DNA of 42,444 bases from Clostridia bacterium (GTDB lineage Bacteria; Bacillota; Clostridia; Oscillospirales; CAG-272): NCBI GenBank assembly GCA_029007295.1, contig JAQXHN010000020.1, positions 1 to 42,444 of the forward strand, in the 5' to 3' direction. The number at the start of each line of letters is the position of its first letter. The stretch's first letter is position 1. The notes under the pieces are model-generated. The model did not search any database. It was not told the origin of the DNA and saw nothing but the letters and a program-made list of their open reading frames with translations. The position numbers and the translations under genes were made by a program. This document shows positions 1-9,453 of the stretch, in pieces.

Positions 1-1
1 T

Positions 2-1120
2 ACTGCCGAGGGTCATGCGGTACGTGCAATGTATCTCATGTGCGGAGCTGCTGATGTGGCGGCGGAATACGGCGATGATGAGCTTAAAAATGCCTGCGAG
101 CGCGTGTTCCAAAATGTTATCAGCAAGCGTATGTATATCACCGGAGGTATAGGCTCAACAAACATCGGAGAATCCTTTACTGTTGACTACGATTTGCCCA
201 ACCGAACTGCCTATGCCGAAACCTGTGCTTCAATTTCGCTTGCTATGTTTGCAAACAGAATGCTTCAGTTCGGTGCTGATTCGAAATATGCAGATATTGT
301 TGAAAAAACAATTTATAACGGTATAATGTCGGGTGTTTCGTTGGACGGAAAATCGTTTTTCTATGAAAACCCCCTTGAAATCGACCCCGATTTCAATAGT
401 GTGAACACTTCAACCAAAAAGAAGAAGCATTTTCCGATTACACAGAGACTTGAAGTCTTCGGTTGCTCCTGCTGTCCGCCAAACATACTGCGTTTTGTAG
501 CTTCAATAGCGAGATTTTTATATGGCTTTGACGATGATACGGTTTATGTTCATCAGTATATGAATTCAAAGACCGAGACGAACGGAATAAAGATTGAACA
601 AAAAACAGAGTACCCGAAGAACGGCAAAATTACGGTAAAATGCGACGCTGATAAGAAATATATTGCTTTTCGTATTCCCGGCTGGTGCAAAAGCTTTACA
701 ATAAACTGCGATTACACCGTAAAGAACGGCTACGCTTATATTGCTCTTGAAAAAGCGAGCGAGTTTGAAATTGATTTTGATATGCCTGTTGTGTTTATAG
801 CCGCTAATCGCCGTGTTCACGCAGATGCCGGCAGAGTTGCGGTTATGCGAGGACCGGTAGTATATTGTGCCGAGGGTATTGATAACTGTGCGGATTTGAA
901 AAGCGTATTGCTGGATATAAGAGGCGAGTTTGAAATTAAGGAGAGCAAATTTTTATTGCCCGTGCTTAAAACAAAGGCTTATCGCCCCAAGGAAACTGAA
1001 ATCCTTTATTATGAAGCGGGTGACGATTATGAGGAAATACCTCTCACTTTTATTCCGTATTATGCTTTTGCAAACCGTGGCGAGACCGAAATGCAAGTAT
1101 GGTTTTTAAGAAAGAATTAA
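2..1120 (+). CDS. GH127 beta-L-arabinofuranosidase, 5'-truncated
   Basis: The reading frame is open from base 2, so the N-terminal part lies outside the window. The product is a glycoside hydrolase of family 127 (formerly DUF1680), which releases beta-L-arabinofuranose from arabino-oligosaccharides or hydroxyproline-linked sugar. Counting from the Met at base 29, the motif AETC supplies Glu64 and Cys66 and CSCCPPN supplies Cys148 and Cys149. In the characterised family member HypBA1 the matching residues (Glu338, Cys340, Cys417, Cys418) bind zinc, and Cys417 is the nucleophile, so the enzyme should be active. The first visible residues, EGHAVRAMYL, are also typical of the family. A beta-sandwich-like region follows to the C terminus. 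No signal can be judged because the start is missing. It converges on purL, with hairpins between them. Family assignment is secure; exact substrate is inferred. Confidence 0.9.
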   Translation, partial: TAEGHAVRAMYLMCGAADVAAEYGDDELKNACERVFQNVISKRMYITGGIGSTNIGESFTVDYDLPNRTAYAETCASISLAMFANRMLQFGADSKYADIVEKTIYNGIMSGVSLDGKSFFYENPLEIDPDFNSVNTSTKKKKHFPITQRLEVFGCSCCPPNILRFVASIARFLYGFDDDTVYVHQYMNSKTETNGIKIEQKTEYPKNGKITVKCDADKKYIAFRIPGWCKSFTINCDYTVKNGYAYIALEKASEFEIDFDMPVVFIAANRRVHADAGRVAVMRGPVVYCAEGIDNCADLKSVLLDIRGEFEIKESKFLLPVLKTKAYRPKETEILYYEAGDDYEEIPLTFIPYYAFANRGETEMQVWFLRKN

Positions 1121-1193
1121 AACAATATTTATAAAAAAGTATCTGGCTTTCGGATGCATATAATTCGTGTCATTAAGTTCAAACTTCCCATAA

Positions 1194-1229
1194 AAACGGG
1201 TGTGCTGTTGTGCGCCCGTTTAATATTTT
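1194..1229 (+). terminator. Hairpin terminator after the GH127 gene
   Basis: Arms 1194-1202 and 1213-1221 pair over nine bases (AAACGGGTG with CGCCCGTTT, one G-U pair), followed by AATATTTT. The U tract is weak, so termination may be partial; a second hairpin follows. Confidence 0.55.
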
Positions 1230-1237
1230 AATAAACA

Positions 1238-1280
1238 AGCGACGCAGATATTTTAATCGGCGTCGCTAATTTATTTTTTA
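1238..1280. terminator. Bidirectional terminator between GH127 and purL
   Basis: AGCGACGC (1238-1245) pairs perfectly with GCGTCGCT (1260-1267). On the plus strand it is followed by AATTTATTTTTT; on the minus strand the flank is also U-rich. It therefore can end both the GH127 message and the long purine operon message arriving from the other side. The rest of the interval to the purL stop (1281-1353) shows nothing recognisable. Confidence 0.7.
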
Positions 1281-1353
1281 TAATTATATTTGAGTAGGCA
1301 AAATATAATGACGATGTTACATATTTGAATAAAATCAATTACCGTTATAAAAA

Positions 1354-4300
1354 TTACTTAAAATATTTTACAGCCGACTCAAACATACGAATATCGTAAT
1401 TACCGGGTACATTTTTATAAAGGTCTTTTCCGATTCGTTCACTGTGACCCATTTTCCCGAAAACTCTTCCGTCTGGGGAGGTAATACCTTCAACGGCATA
1501 TGCAGAATCATTCGGGTTATACTGAATGTCATTTGTCGCATTACCTTCAAAATCAACATACTGTGTAGCAATTTGACCGTTCTTCGCAAGCTCTTTAATC
1601 AAATCGTCGCTTGCCAAAAATCTTCCTTCACCGTGTGAAATCGGAACGCTTATAATATCACCGACATTTACAAGGGAAAGCCAGGGAGATTTATTAGAGG
1701 CGATTCTTGTGCATACAATTTTTGATTGATGTCTTGCAATGGTATTAAATGTAAGCGTCGGGCAATTTTCATCCGTATCAATTATTTTTCCGAAAGGTAC
1801 AAGGCCAAGTTTAATCAGAGCCTGGAAGCCGTTACAAATACCGCACATAAGTCCGTCGCGATTTTCAAGAAGCTCGGTCACGCCTTCTTTAATTTCGGGA
1901 TTGCGGAAAAATGCAGTAATAAACTTACCGCTTCCCTCGGGTTCGTCACCGCCTGAAAAACCGCCCGGCAGAAATATAATCTGCGATTTTTTTAATTCCT
2001 TTGAAAAATGCTCTACGCTTCTTGAAATTCCGTTTGCGGAAAGATTATTAATTACAATTATTTCAGGTTCCGCACCGGCATCGCGTACGGCTTTTGCAGA
2101 ATCGTATTCACAGTTTGTACCCGGGAAAACCGGAATAATTACCTTTGGTTTAGCAACTTTAACAGCTGGCGACGCCCATTTTGACTCGGTAAAAGAAAAC
2201 GTTTCCGGCTGTTTTCCGCAATTTTTAATATTACAGGGAAATACGCTTTCAAGCTTGTTTTCGTAAATATCATGAAGAGCTGAAAGCTGGATAATATTAC
2301 CGTTATAAGCAATTTCGGCATTTTCGGTAACGGTACCTATTATATCATTTTCATTATCCCATTCAGTCACTTCCATTATAAATCCGGCATAATTATATCC
2401 GAATATTTTATTAATGCCGAGATTGTCAGAATATTTAAAGCCAAGTCCGTTGCCAAATGACATTTTCATTACTGCCTCGGCAATTCCTCCGATACCGGGA
2501 GTATAGCAGGACAGTGCTTTTCCCGATTTAATCAGCTCGGAAACGGTACCAAAAAGAGAAAGTAAGCTGTCGGTTTTTGGAATATTATTTTCGTCATATT
2601 CGCAAGCTAAGAAAATAACCTTGTTTCCCGAGTTTTTAAATTCTGGGGATATTATTCTGTTTGTTTTAGACACTGTAACGGCAAAGGAAACAAGCGTAGG
2701 AGGAACATCAATATCTTCAAATGTACCACTCATGGAATCCTTGCCGCCTATCGCACCGATGCCCAGCTCCGTTTGAGCCTTAAATGCTCCAAGTAAAGCT
2801 GATAAAGGCTGACTCCATCGCTTACCGTCCTTTCCCGGATGTTTAAAATATTCTTGGAAAGTCAAATATACGTTTTTAAAATCGGCTCCGCACGCAATAA
2901 GCTTACAAACAGATTCAACAACTGCAAGATACGCACCGTGAAACGGACTTTTTTCTGTAATAAAGGGATTGTATCCGAACGACATAAGTGAACAGTCGTC
3001 GGTATGTTTTTTTTCAACAGAAATTTTTTGTACCATTGCTTGAACGGGAGTTAACTGATATTTTCCGCCAAAGGGCATAAGTACAGTTCCCGAGCCGATA
3101 GTTGAATCAAATCTTTCCGAAAGCCCTCTCTTTGAGCATATATTGAAATCATCTGCCAGCTTTTTATAGTTTTCGGTAAAATCTCCTGTTACTTCTTTTT
3201 TATAATCACACGGTGCCTCGGCATTAATACTTATATGCTTATCGGCGCCGTTTGAATTTAAAAATTCTCGGCTGACGTCAACTATAGTTTTTCCGTTCCA
3301 ATTCATTTTAAGACGAGAATCATCTGTAACGCGGGCAACGGGTGTGGCGTTCAGATTTTCTTTTTCGGCAAGCGCCAGAAAATCATTAACCGAATCTGCT
3401 TCAACAACAACCGCCATTCGTTCCTGACTTTCACTGATTGCAAGCTCGGTTCCGTCCAAGCCTTCATATTTTTTAGGTACCGAATTAAGGTCGATTTCAA
3501 GTCCATCGGCAAGCTCTCCGATTGCAACAGAAACTCCTCCTGCTCCGAAATCGTTGCATCGCTTAATCATTTTACATGCGTCTTTATTTCTAAAAAGTCT
3601 TTGAAGCTTGCGTTCCTCGGGCGCATTGCCCTTCTGAACCTCTGCGCCGCATTCTTCAAGCGAGGAAACGGTATGAGATTTTGAAGACCCTGTAGCTCCG
3701 CCGCATCCGTCACGGCCGGTAGCTCCGCCCAAAAGAATGATTATGTCTCCCGGTTCCGGAGTCTCACGACGAACGTTTTCCTGAGGCGTCGCTGCAATAA
3801 CAGCTCCTATTTCCATTCGTTTTGCGGCATAACCGGGATGATATATTTCATCAACAATACCGGTTGCAAGACCTATTTGATTTCCGTAGGATGAATATCC
3901 TGCCGCAGCGGTCTGTACAATTTTTCTTTGCGGAAGCTTTCCCTTAATTGTTTCGCCCAAGGGCTTCAACGGATCTGCGGCACCTGTTACACGCATAGCC
4001 CCGTAGACATAGCTTCTGCCGGAAAGAGGGTCTCTAATGGCACCGCCTATGCAAGTGGCGGCACCGCCGAAGGGTTCAATCTCGGTAGGATGATTATGAG
4101 TTTCGTTTTTGAATAAAAGAAGCCAAGGCTCGCTCTTGCCGTCAACATCTATATTTATTTTTACGGTACAAGCGTTTATTTCTTCACTTTCATCTAACTT
4201 ATCCAGCTTGCCCTGTTTTTTTAGAGACTTAACCGCAATTGTTGCAATATCCATTAAGCAAATCGGCTTTTTTATGCCGAGTGCCTCGCGGGTGCTTACA

Positions 4301-5043
4301 TAATCGTTATATGTATTCTGAAGCAGGTCATCCTCAAATTTAACATGATCGATTACCGTTAAGAAAGTAGTATGACGGCAATGGTCAGACCAATAGGTAT
4401 CAATCATACGAATTTCCGTTATTGTGGGATCTCTGCTTTCACTCTTAAAATATTCCTGACAAAAGGCAATGTCGTCTATATCCATGGCAAGACCGTAGCT
4501 TTCAATAAACTCTTCAAGAGCCTTGCGGTCAAGATCCGTAAAACCGTAAAGCGTTTTAACTTCGGTCGGAATTTTGTACTCTGCCGATAATGTCTTAGGC
4601 TTTTCCATCGAAGCCTCTCTTGCTTCTACAGGATTGATAACATACTTTTTAATTGCTTCGACATCGCTTTCAGACAGCTTACCGTAAAGTAAATATACTT
4701 TTGCGGTGCGGATTATCGGGCGTTCCGATTTTGATATAATCTGTATACACTGAGCTGCCGAATCTGCACGCTGGTCAAACTGACCCGGCAAATATTCAAG
4801 TGCAAAGCATATTGCATTCTCCTTGTCAATATCATCGTATACGGTATCAAGCCTTGGCTCTGAAAAGACGGTTTTTATGGCATAGTCAAAAAGCTCTTTA
4901 GTAATATTTTCAGCGTCATAACGGTTGATGATTCTGATATTTTCAAGAGCTTTTATGTCTAAAAGCTCTTTAGCTTCATTAAAAAGCGCCTTAGCTTCGT
5001 GAGCGAGCTCAGTCTTTTTTTCTACAAATACTCTGTAAACCAT
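1354..5043 (-). CDS. purL: Phosphoribosylformylglycinamidine synthase, PurL with fused glutaminase
   Basis: This 1229-residue enzyme makes FGAM from FGAR, ATP and glutamine. It is a single chain of the clostridial clade II type (the synthetase with a C-terminal PurQ-like glutaminase), so no separate purQ or purS is needed. The synthetase part shows DTYWSDHCRHTTF, NETHNHPTEIEPFGGAATC and ATGSSKSH. The class I glutaminase domain begins near residue 966 (VFPGTNCEYD); its nucleophile is Cys1070 in CGICNGFQ and the His-Glu pair is His1137 and Glu1139 in ISHGEGRF. All look intact. It is the last gene of the purine operon, one base after purD. Regulation is by the ZTP riboswitch ahead of purE. Confidence 0.97.
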   Translation of the reverse strand: MVYRVFVEKKTELAHEAKALFNEAKELLDIKALENIRIINRYDAENITKELFDYAIKTVFSEPRLDTVYDDIDKENAICFALEYLPGQFDQRADSAAQCIQIISKSERPIIRTAKVYLLYGKLSESDVEAIKKYVINPVEAREASMEKPKTLSAEYKIPTEVKTLYGFTDLDRKALEEFIESYGLAMDIDDIAFCQEYFKSESRDPTITEIRMIDTYWSDHCRHTTFLTVIDHVKFEDDLLQNTYNDYVSTREALGIKKPICLMDIATIAVKSLKKQGKLDKLDESEEINACTVKINIDVDGKSEPWLLLFKNETHNHPTEIEPFGGAATCIGGAIRDPLSGRSYVYGAMRVTGAADPLKPLGETIKGKLPQRKIVQTAAAGYSSYGNQIGLATGIVDEIYHPGYAAKRMEIGAVIAATPQENVRRETPEPGDIIILLGGATGRDGCGGATGSSKSHTVSSLEECGAEVQKGNAPEERKLQRLFRNKDACKMIKRCNDFGAGGVSVAIGELADGLEIDLNSVPKKYEGLDGTELAISESQERMAVVVEADSVNDFLALAEKENLNATPVARVTDDSRLKMNWNGKTIVDVSREFLNSNGADKHISINAEAPCDYKKEVTGDFTENYKKLADDFNICSKRGLSERFDSTIGSGTVLMPFGGKYQLTPVQAMVQKISVEKKHTDDCSLMSFGYNPFITEKSPFHGAYLAVVESVCKLIACGADFKNVYLTFQEYFKHPGKDGKRWSQPLSALLGAFKAQTELGIGAIGGKDSMSGTFEDIDVPPTLVSFAVTVSKTNRIISPEFKNSGNKVIFLACEYDENNIPKTDSLLSLFGTVSELIKSGKALSCYTPGIGGIAEAVMKMSFGNGLGFKYSDNLGINKIFGYNYAGFIMEVTEWDNENDIIGTVTENAEIAYNGNIIQLSALHDIYENKLESVFPCNIKNCGKQPETFSFTESKWASPAVKVAKPKVIIPVFPGTNCEYDSAKAVRDAGAEPEIIVINNLSANGISRSVEHFSKELKKSQIIFLPGGFSGGDEPEGSGKFITAFFRNPEIKEGVTELLENRDGLMCGICNGFQALIKLGLVPFGKIIDTDENCPTLTFNTIARHQSKIVCTRIASNKSPWLSLVNVGDIISVPISHGEGRFLASDDLIKELAKNGQIATQYVDFEGNATNDIQYNPNDSAYAVEGITSPDGRVFGKMGHSERIGKDLYKNVPGNYDIRMFESAVKYFK

Positions 5044-5044
5044 G

Positions 5045-6313
5045 TTAAACCTCCGAAGCTTTTAAAGCCTTTTGACCGATGTCGTTTCTAAAGTATGCGT
5101 TTTCAAATGAAATTTTATTAACTTTCTCGTATGATTTTTGTATAGCGCATTTAAGTGTTTTGGCGACAGATGTAACTCCTAAAACACGACCTCCGTTTGT
5201 TAAAAGCCTGCCGTTCTTTTCAACGGCTCCGGCAAAAAATAACGAATCCATAATATCATCTGGAACTGTGATTTCAAAGCCTTTTTTATAAGAGACAGGG
5301 TAACCCTTTGACGCCATAATAACGCAACAAGCATTTTCGTTCTTAAATTTGACTTCCGTTTCGCTCAACGTTTGGTTTGTTACAGCCATCATTAAGGTGA
5401 GTAAATCGCTCTCAAGAAGCGGAAGAACGACCTGTGTTTCGGGGTCTCCGAAACGGCAGTTGTATTCAATGACTTTAGGACCGTCCTTTGTCAGCATCAA
5501 GCCGAAATAAAGACATCCCTTGAAAGTACGTCCCTCTTTATTCATTGCATTAACCGTAGGAATAAAAATTTTTTCCATACACTCTTTGGCGATATCCGCC
5601 GTATAGTACGGATTAGGAGAAATTGTACCCATTCCTCCCGTATTTAGACCTGTATCATTATCGCCGGAGCGCTTATGATCCATAGAAGATACCATAGGCT
5701 TTATACACTTTCCGTCTGTAAAACTCAGAACGGAAACCTCCGGACCTTCCAAATATTCCTCGATAACTATTCTGTTTCCGCTTTCGCCGAATTTTTTTTC
5801 CTGCATCGCTTCCTTTACGGCTTTTTTTGCCTCATCTCGGGTTAGGGCGACGGTAACTCCCTTGCCAAGGGCGAGTCCATCCGCCTTTATAACCGTGGGA
5901 ATAGGAGCAGAATCAAGATATTTTAGCGCTTCGTTAATATTATCAAATACCTCGTATTCGGCGGTCGGAATATTATATTTTTTCATTAAATTTTTTGAAA
6001 AAACCTTACTGCCTTCAATTACGGCGGCTGCAGCTCTCGGACCGAAGCAGGGGATACCCGTCGTTTCAAGAGCGTCAACGCAACCGAGAACCAAGGGATC
6101 GTCAGGTGCAACAATGGCATAATCAATCTTTTCTTTTACTGCAAATTCAACAATTTTATCTATTTCGCATGCACCTATCGGAATGCAAACGGCATCTAAA
6201 GCAATACCGCCGTTTCCGGGAAGAGCATATATTTCTTGTATGTTTTTATTTTCTTTTAATTTTTTAATAATGGCATGCTCGCGACCGCCGCCTCCGACAA
6301 CCAGTATCTTCAT
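5045..6313 (-). CDS. purD: Phosphoribosylamine-glycine ligase (GAR synthetase)
   Basis: PurD joins 5-phosphoribosylamine and glycine with ATP to form GAR, the step after PurF. The 422-residue length is normal. The N terminus has the Gly-rich segment MKILVVGGGGREHAI; the ATP-grasp domain shows VIKADGLALGKGVTVA, GGMGTISPNPYY and YNCRFGDPETQ. The gene sits between purV (11-base gap) and purL (1-base gap), so it is translated from the operon message. Nothing is missing. Cytosolic. Confidence 0.97.
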   Translation of the reverse strand: MKILVVGGGGREHAIIKKLKENKNIQEIYALPGNGGIALDAVCIPIGACEIDKIVEFAVKEKIDYAIVAPDDPLVLGCVDALETTGIPCFGPRAAAAVIEGSKVFSKNLMKKYNIPTAEYEVFDNINEALKYLDSAPIPTVIKADGLALGKGVTVALTRDEAKKAVKEAMQEKKFGESGNRIVIEEYLEGPEVSVLSFTDGKCIKPMVSSMDHKRSGDNDTGLNTGGMGTISPNPYYTADIAKECMEKIFIPTVNAMNKEGRTFKGCLYFGLMLTKDGPKVIEYNCRFGDPETQVVLPLLESDLLTLMMAVTNQTLSETEVKFKNENACCVIMASKGYPVSYKKGFEITVPDDIMDSLFFAGAVEKNGRLLTNGGRVLGVTSVAKTLKCAIQKSYEKVNKISFENAYFRNDIGQKALKASEV

Positions 6314-6324
6314 ATCTGCCTCCC

Positions 6325-7509
6325 TTAATGGTGGAATAAACGCATACCGGTAAACGCCATTATCATGTCGTATTTATCGGCAGCTTCAATTACTAAATCG
6401 TCCCGAATTGAACCGCCCGGCTCCGCTATATACTTAACCCCGCTTTTCTTTGCACGGTCTATATTATCGCTGAAGGGGAAAAATGCGTCGGAGCCCAAAG
6501 CTACATTGTCAATTGTATTTAGATACGCCTTGGCTTCTTCTTCCGAAAGGGGTTCCGGCTGCTCGGTAAAATATTTCTGCCAATTTCCGTCAGCACAAAC
6601 ATCCTCCTCGTTTTTATTGATGTATCCGTCGATTACATTATCACGGTCAGGTCTGCCGAGAGTAGGTAGGAAGGGAAGGCTGAGAACTTTTTCATGTTGG
6701 CGCAAAAACCAGGTATCTGCTTTACCTCCGGCAAGACGTGTACAGTGGATTCTCGACTGCTGACCTGCGCCGACGCCTATCGCCTGTCCGTCGTATGCAT
6801 AGCAAACGGAATTGGACTGAGTATATTTAAGTGTGATAAGGGCGATAATTAAATCGCGAACTGCGCTTTCGGGTAATTTTTTATTTGCTGTTACAATGTT
6901 TGAAAGTAATGCTCGGTTTATTTCAAAATTATTTCTTCCTTGCTCAAAGGTAATGCCGAATACCTGTTTGCGCTCTACGGGATTCGGAACATATGAAGGA
7001 TCTATTTTCACTATATTATAGTTGCCTTTACGCTTTGTCTTTAAAATATCAAGCGCTTCATTTGTATAGCCCGGAGCAATAACACCGTCGGAAACTTCAC
7101 GTTTAATCATCAACGCCGTGGTCTTGTCGCATATATCCGAAAGGGCGACCCAGTCTCCGAAGGAGCACATACGGTCGGTGCCTCTGGCGCGTGCGTAAGC
7201 ACAGGCAAGTGGAGATTCATCAAGCGCAGTTATATCGTCAACAAAACAAGCCTTTTTAAGCTTTTCAGGGAGAATATTGCCGACAGCTGCAGATGTAGGA
7301 CTTACATGCTTAAAGGATGCGGCCGCCGGAAGACCTAAAGCTTCTTTTAATTCCTTAACCAATTGCCAAGAATTGAAAGCGTCTAAAAAATTAATATATC
7401 CGGGGCGACCGCTCAATATTTCAATAGGAAGATCGCTTGCGTCTTCCATATATATTTTTGAAGGCTTCTGGTTCGGGTTGCATCCGTATTTCAATTCAAA
7501 TTCTTTCAT
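6325..7509 (-). CDS. purV: Stand-alone AICAR transformylase (PurH C-terminal-domain type)
   Basis: This 394-residue protein corresponds to the formyltransferase half of PurH alone; there is no N-terminal MGS-like IMP cyclohydrolase domain. It starts directly with LKYGCNPNQKP, the motif that begins the transferase domain of PurH. It transfers the formyl group of 10-formyl-THF to AICAR to make FAICAR. The catalytic Lys-His pair is visible as Lys67-His68 in SFKHVSPTSAAVG. The missing cyclohydrolase activity is supplied by the adjacent purO, 10 bases upstream in the message. The symbol purV has been used for monofunctional enzymes of this kind. The ribosome site ahead of the ATG is weak (GTGAG), so coupling to purO is likely. 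Confidence 0.92.
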   Translation of the reverse strand: MKEFELKYGCNPNQKPSKIYMEDASDLPIEILSGRPGYINFLDAFNSWQLVKELKEALGLPAAASFKHVSPTSAAVGNILPEKLKKACFVDDITALDESPLACAYARARGTDRMCSFGDWVALSDICDKTTALMIKREVSDGVIAPGYTNEALDILKTKRKGNYNIVKIDPSYVPNPVERKQVFGITFEQGRNNFEINRALLSNIVTANKKLPESAVRDLIIALITLKYTQSNSVCYAYDGQAIGVGAGQQSRIHCTRLAGGKADTWFLRQHEKVLSLPFLPTLGRPDRDNVIDGYINKNEEDVCADGNWQKYFTEQPEPLSEEEAKAYLNTIDNVALGSDAFFPFSDNIDRAKKSGVKYIAEPGGSIRDDLVIEAADKYDMIMAFTGMRLFHH

Positions 7510-7519
7510 TTTTTTAATC

Positions 7520-8239
7520 TCACTTATTCTTATTTATTAAACGGTTTTCTTCGTTTTTGCTTATCAGATTTGTATATCTGACATAAAGAGATATTCTGTT
7601 GTCGTGATTAAGAGCGTCCCAAAGAGTATTTGTGAATTCATCTATGCTGTCAGGTATAAAAACTCTTTCCGGCTCGCCCTGAAATGTCGGCAAAGGGTCA
7701 CCGTCCCCGACATAGGTATGAATAAAGTGACCGAGTCCGTTTATAGGCTCATAAGAAAAAGTATATCTGTTACATGCAGACCCGTTTTGATCGGCGCTTT
7801 TAAGAATATTCATTTCATAAGTAAAGTCATTGTCTTTGAATTCCAAAATACCGCTTATTCGAGGCGTAAAGTTTGGAGAATCCGGTTCAAATTCACGTGT
7901 TTTAAGAGAATCCGAAAAGCTCTTACCGTTTTTAAGGCCTTCAAAAACGGTATCGGTCTGATCACCGTTTGTAACGATAAGCTTGTTTTCGAATTTTCTT
8001 TGTGCTGCATAAATAATAAGACTCGGATCCTCAAGTGTGGATTCATCAAAAGGCATGGTGTAAAGAACACCGTCCCTTTCGGAAAAAATACGATTACGGC
8101 TGTTTTTACTCCTTCCCATAATAAAATATGCGGAAACTGCGTTATTACCGTCGTTTGATTTACCTATTACAATTCCTCTGCCTACATAACTGTTATCACG
8201 TATAAGAACAGCTATGTCGTTTATTTTATATATGCTCAT
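7520..8239 (-). CDS. purO: IMP cyclohydrolase, PurO type
   Basis: This 239-residue protein matches the archaeal-type IMP cyclohydrolase family (PurO), which closes FAICAR to IMP, the last step of the pathway. Recognisable segments are GRGIVIGKSNDGNNAVSAYF near the N terminus and FIMGRSKNSRNR at about residues 39-50, the Arg/Ser/Asn-rich signature of the family. It is unrelated to the cyclohydrolase domain of PurH, so this is a non-orthologous solution to the same step. It lies one base after purN and 10 bases before purV, and the pair together replaces bifunctional PurH. Cytosolic. Assignment rests on motif recognition and on context. Confidence 0.88.
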   Translation of the reverse strand: MSIYKINDIAVLIRDNSYVGRGIVIGKSNDGNNAVSAYFIMGRSKNSRNRIFSERDGVLYTMPFDESTLEDPSLIIYAAQRKFENKLIVTNGDQTDTVFEGLKNGKSFSDSLKTREFEPDSPNFTPRISGILEFKDNDFTYEMNILKSADQNGSACNRYTFSYEPINGLGHFIHTYVGDGDPLPTFQGEPERVFIPDSIDEFTNTLWDALNHDNRISLYVRYTNLISKNEENRLINKNK

Positions 8240-8240
8240 A

Positions 8241-8855
8241 CTAAATTTCCCCCTTCAAAATTTTATTTGATATTATCTCGCACGCCTTCGGAAGAATTTT
8301 CCATTCCGCAAGCTTCATAACCCTTTTTTGTAAGCTTTTAGGAGTAGAGTTTTCGGGAACTGTTACTGCCTTTTGCAAAATAATCTCACCGCCATCCGGG
8401 ATCTCGTTTACAAAATGCACTGTTGCTCCCGTCACCTTTACGCCCTTTTTAAGCGCCTCCTCGTGAACACGAAGCCCGTAATATCCCTCGCCACAAAATG
8501 ACGGAATCAGCGACGGATGAACATTAATTATACGGTGATCGTATTTTCTTGTAAAATCAGCGGATAAAATACGCATAAATCCCGCAAGTATAATTAAATC
8601 AATTTTATTTTCGTTCAGCTGATCAATTATTTTTGCTTCCATGCCGGCGTCACCGAATTCTTTATGGGATATAATCGCGGTTTTTATATTAGCGTTTTCG
8701 GCTCTTGTAACAGCGTAGGCATCGGCATTGTTTGAAATAACAAGCGAAACTTTGCCTGATTTTAAAATGCCGTTGTTTTGCGCATCAATTAGAGCCTGTA
8801 AATTTGTACCGCTTCCCGAAACGAGAACGGCAATACTTATCTTAGTCTTTGGCAT
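8241..8855 (-). CDS. purN: Phosphoribosylglycinamide formyltransferase (GAR transformylase)
   Basis: PurN transfers formyl from 10-formyl-THF to GAR. The ATG at 8855 is preferred to the in-frame GTG at 8864 because AGGTG lies six bases before it and the GTG overlaps that site; this gives 204 residues, the usual size. The N terminus has VLVSGSGTNLQAL, and the catalytic triad Asn111, His113 and Asp154 is present (INVHPSLIP and EIPDGGE). The gene start overlaps the end of the upstream channel gene by 14 bases, implying translational coupling. It consumes the same one-carbon donor as PurV, which is relevant to the neighbouring formate-type channel. Confidence 0.96.
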   Translation of the reverse strand: MPKTKISIAVLVSGSGTNLQALIDAQNNGILKSGKVSLVISNNADAYAVTRAENANIKTAIISHKEFGDAGMEAKIIDQLNENKIDLIILAGFMRILSADFTRKYDHRIINVHPSLIPSFCGEGYYGLRVHEEALKKGVKVTGATVHFVNEIPDGGEIILQKAVTVPENSTPKSLQKRVMKLAEWKILPKACEIISNKILKGEI

Positions 8856-9453
8856 GCTTATCACCTACCTTTGAAAGAATCGGTAAAATTAAACTGCCGA
8901 CGGAATTTCCGATAACAGCGGCCAATTCAAAGCTTAAAATATTTACGCTGAAAATTCCTGACATACCGAAATAAAACATATCTGCAACAGAGTGCTCAAA
9001 GCCGCTTAATATAAAAACCGGGATACAAAACAGAATTCCGACGGGAGTTTTCTTTTCTTTAAAGATTTGTACAGCTAAGTACATCAATATTCCGCAAAAT
9101 ATCCCACGAATAAAAGTGACAATAAAGGTCTGTTGTAATTTTACTGTGCACATTGCAAGCGCATTTTCCGAGAGTGCAGGTAAAGCAAAGCGTATTATAA
9201 TGCCAAGCAAAAACGTAATAATCAAATTTACAAACAGACCTATCGCAAGAGCAGAAATATTCTTTTTTGAATGGTTATGTGCCAAATAGCCTATTTTTCC
9301 CGTAAATAGATAATATCCTAAATAACAAATACAAAGCAAGGCCACAGAAAAAAGAACAGCTCCTATATATTTGTTGTCGCAAGCAAGAAAAACACTGCCT
9401 CCGACAGCAATCAATATTCCGGCACTTACACTGTCGGTTACTGTTTTCAGCAT
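8842..9453 (-). CDS. Formate/nitrite transporter family channel inside the purine operon
   Basis: This 203-residue membrane protein belongs to the FNT family (FocA, NirC, HSC), pentameric channels for small monovalent anions such as formate. Six hydrophobic segments are seen, roughly residues 11-25, 29-50, 66-91, 110-130, 137-163 and 172-193. The family hallmark [13 protein letters not shown] near residues 150-162 carries the central pore His154. It is shorter than the usual 260-280 residues because both tails are trimmed. Its start overlaps purM by 7 bases and its end overlaps purN by 14, so it is a true operon member and translationally coupled. The location suggests formate uptake for formyl-THF synthesis used by PurN and PurV; formate as substrate is inferred, and nitrite or hydrosulfide cannot be excluded. 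Confidence 0.85.
   Translation of the reverse strand: MLKTVTDSVSAGILIAVGGSVFLACDNKYIGAVLFSVALLCICYLGYYLFTGKIGYLAHNHSKKNISALAIGLFVNLIITFLLGIIIRFALPALSENALAMCTVKLQQTFIVTFIRGIFCGILMYLAVQIFKEKKTPVGILFCIPVFILSGFEHSVADMFYFGMSGIFSVNILSFELAAVIGNSVGSLILPILSKVGDKHAKD

Noticed and set aside
566..820. Antisense reading frames inside GH127, purL, purD, thiT and other genes
   Set aside because: They have low-complexity or non-family sequence, no ribosome site, and lie opposite genes with strong family motifs.
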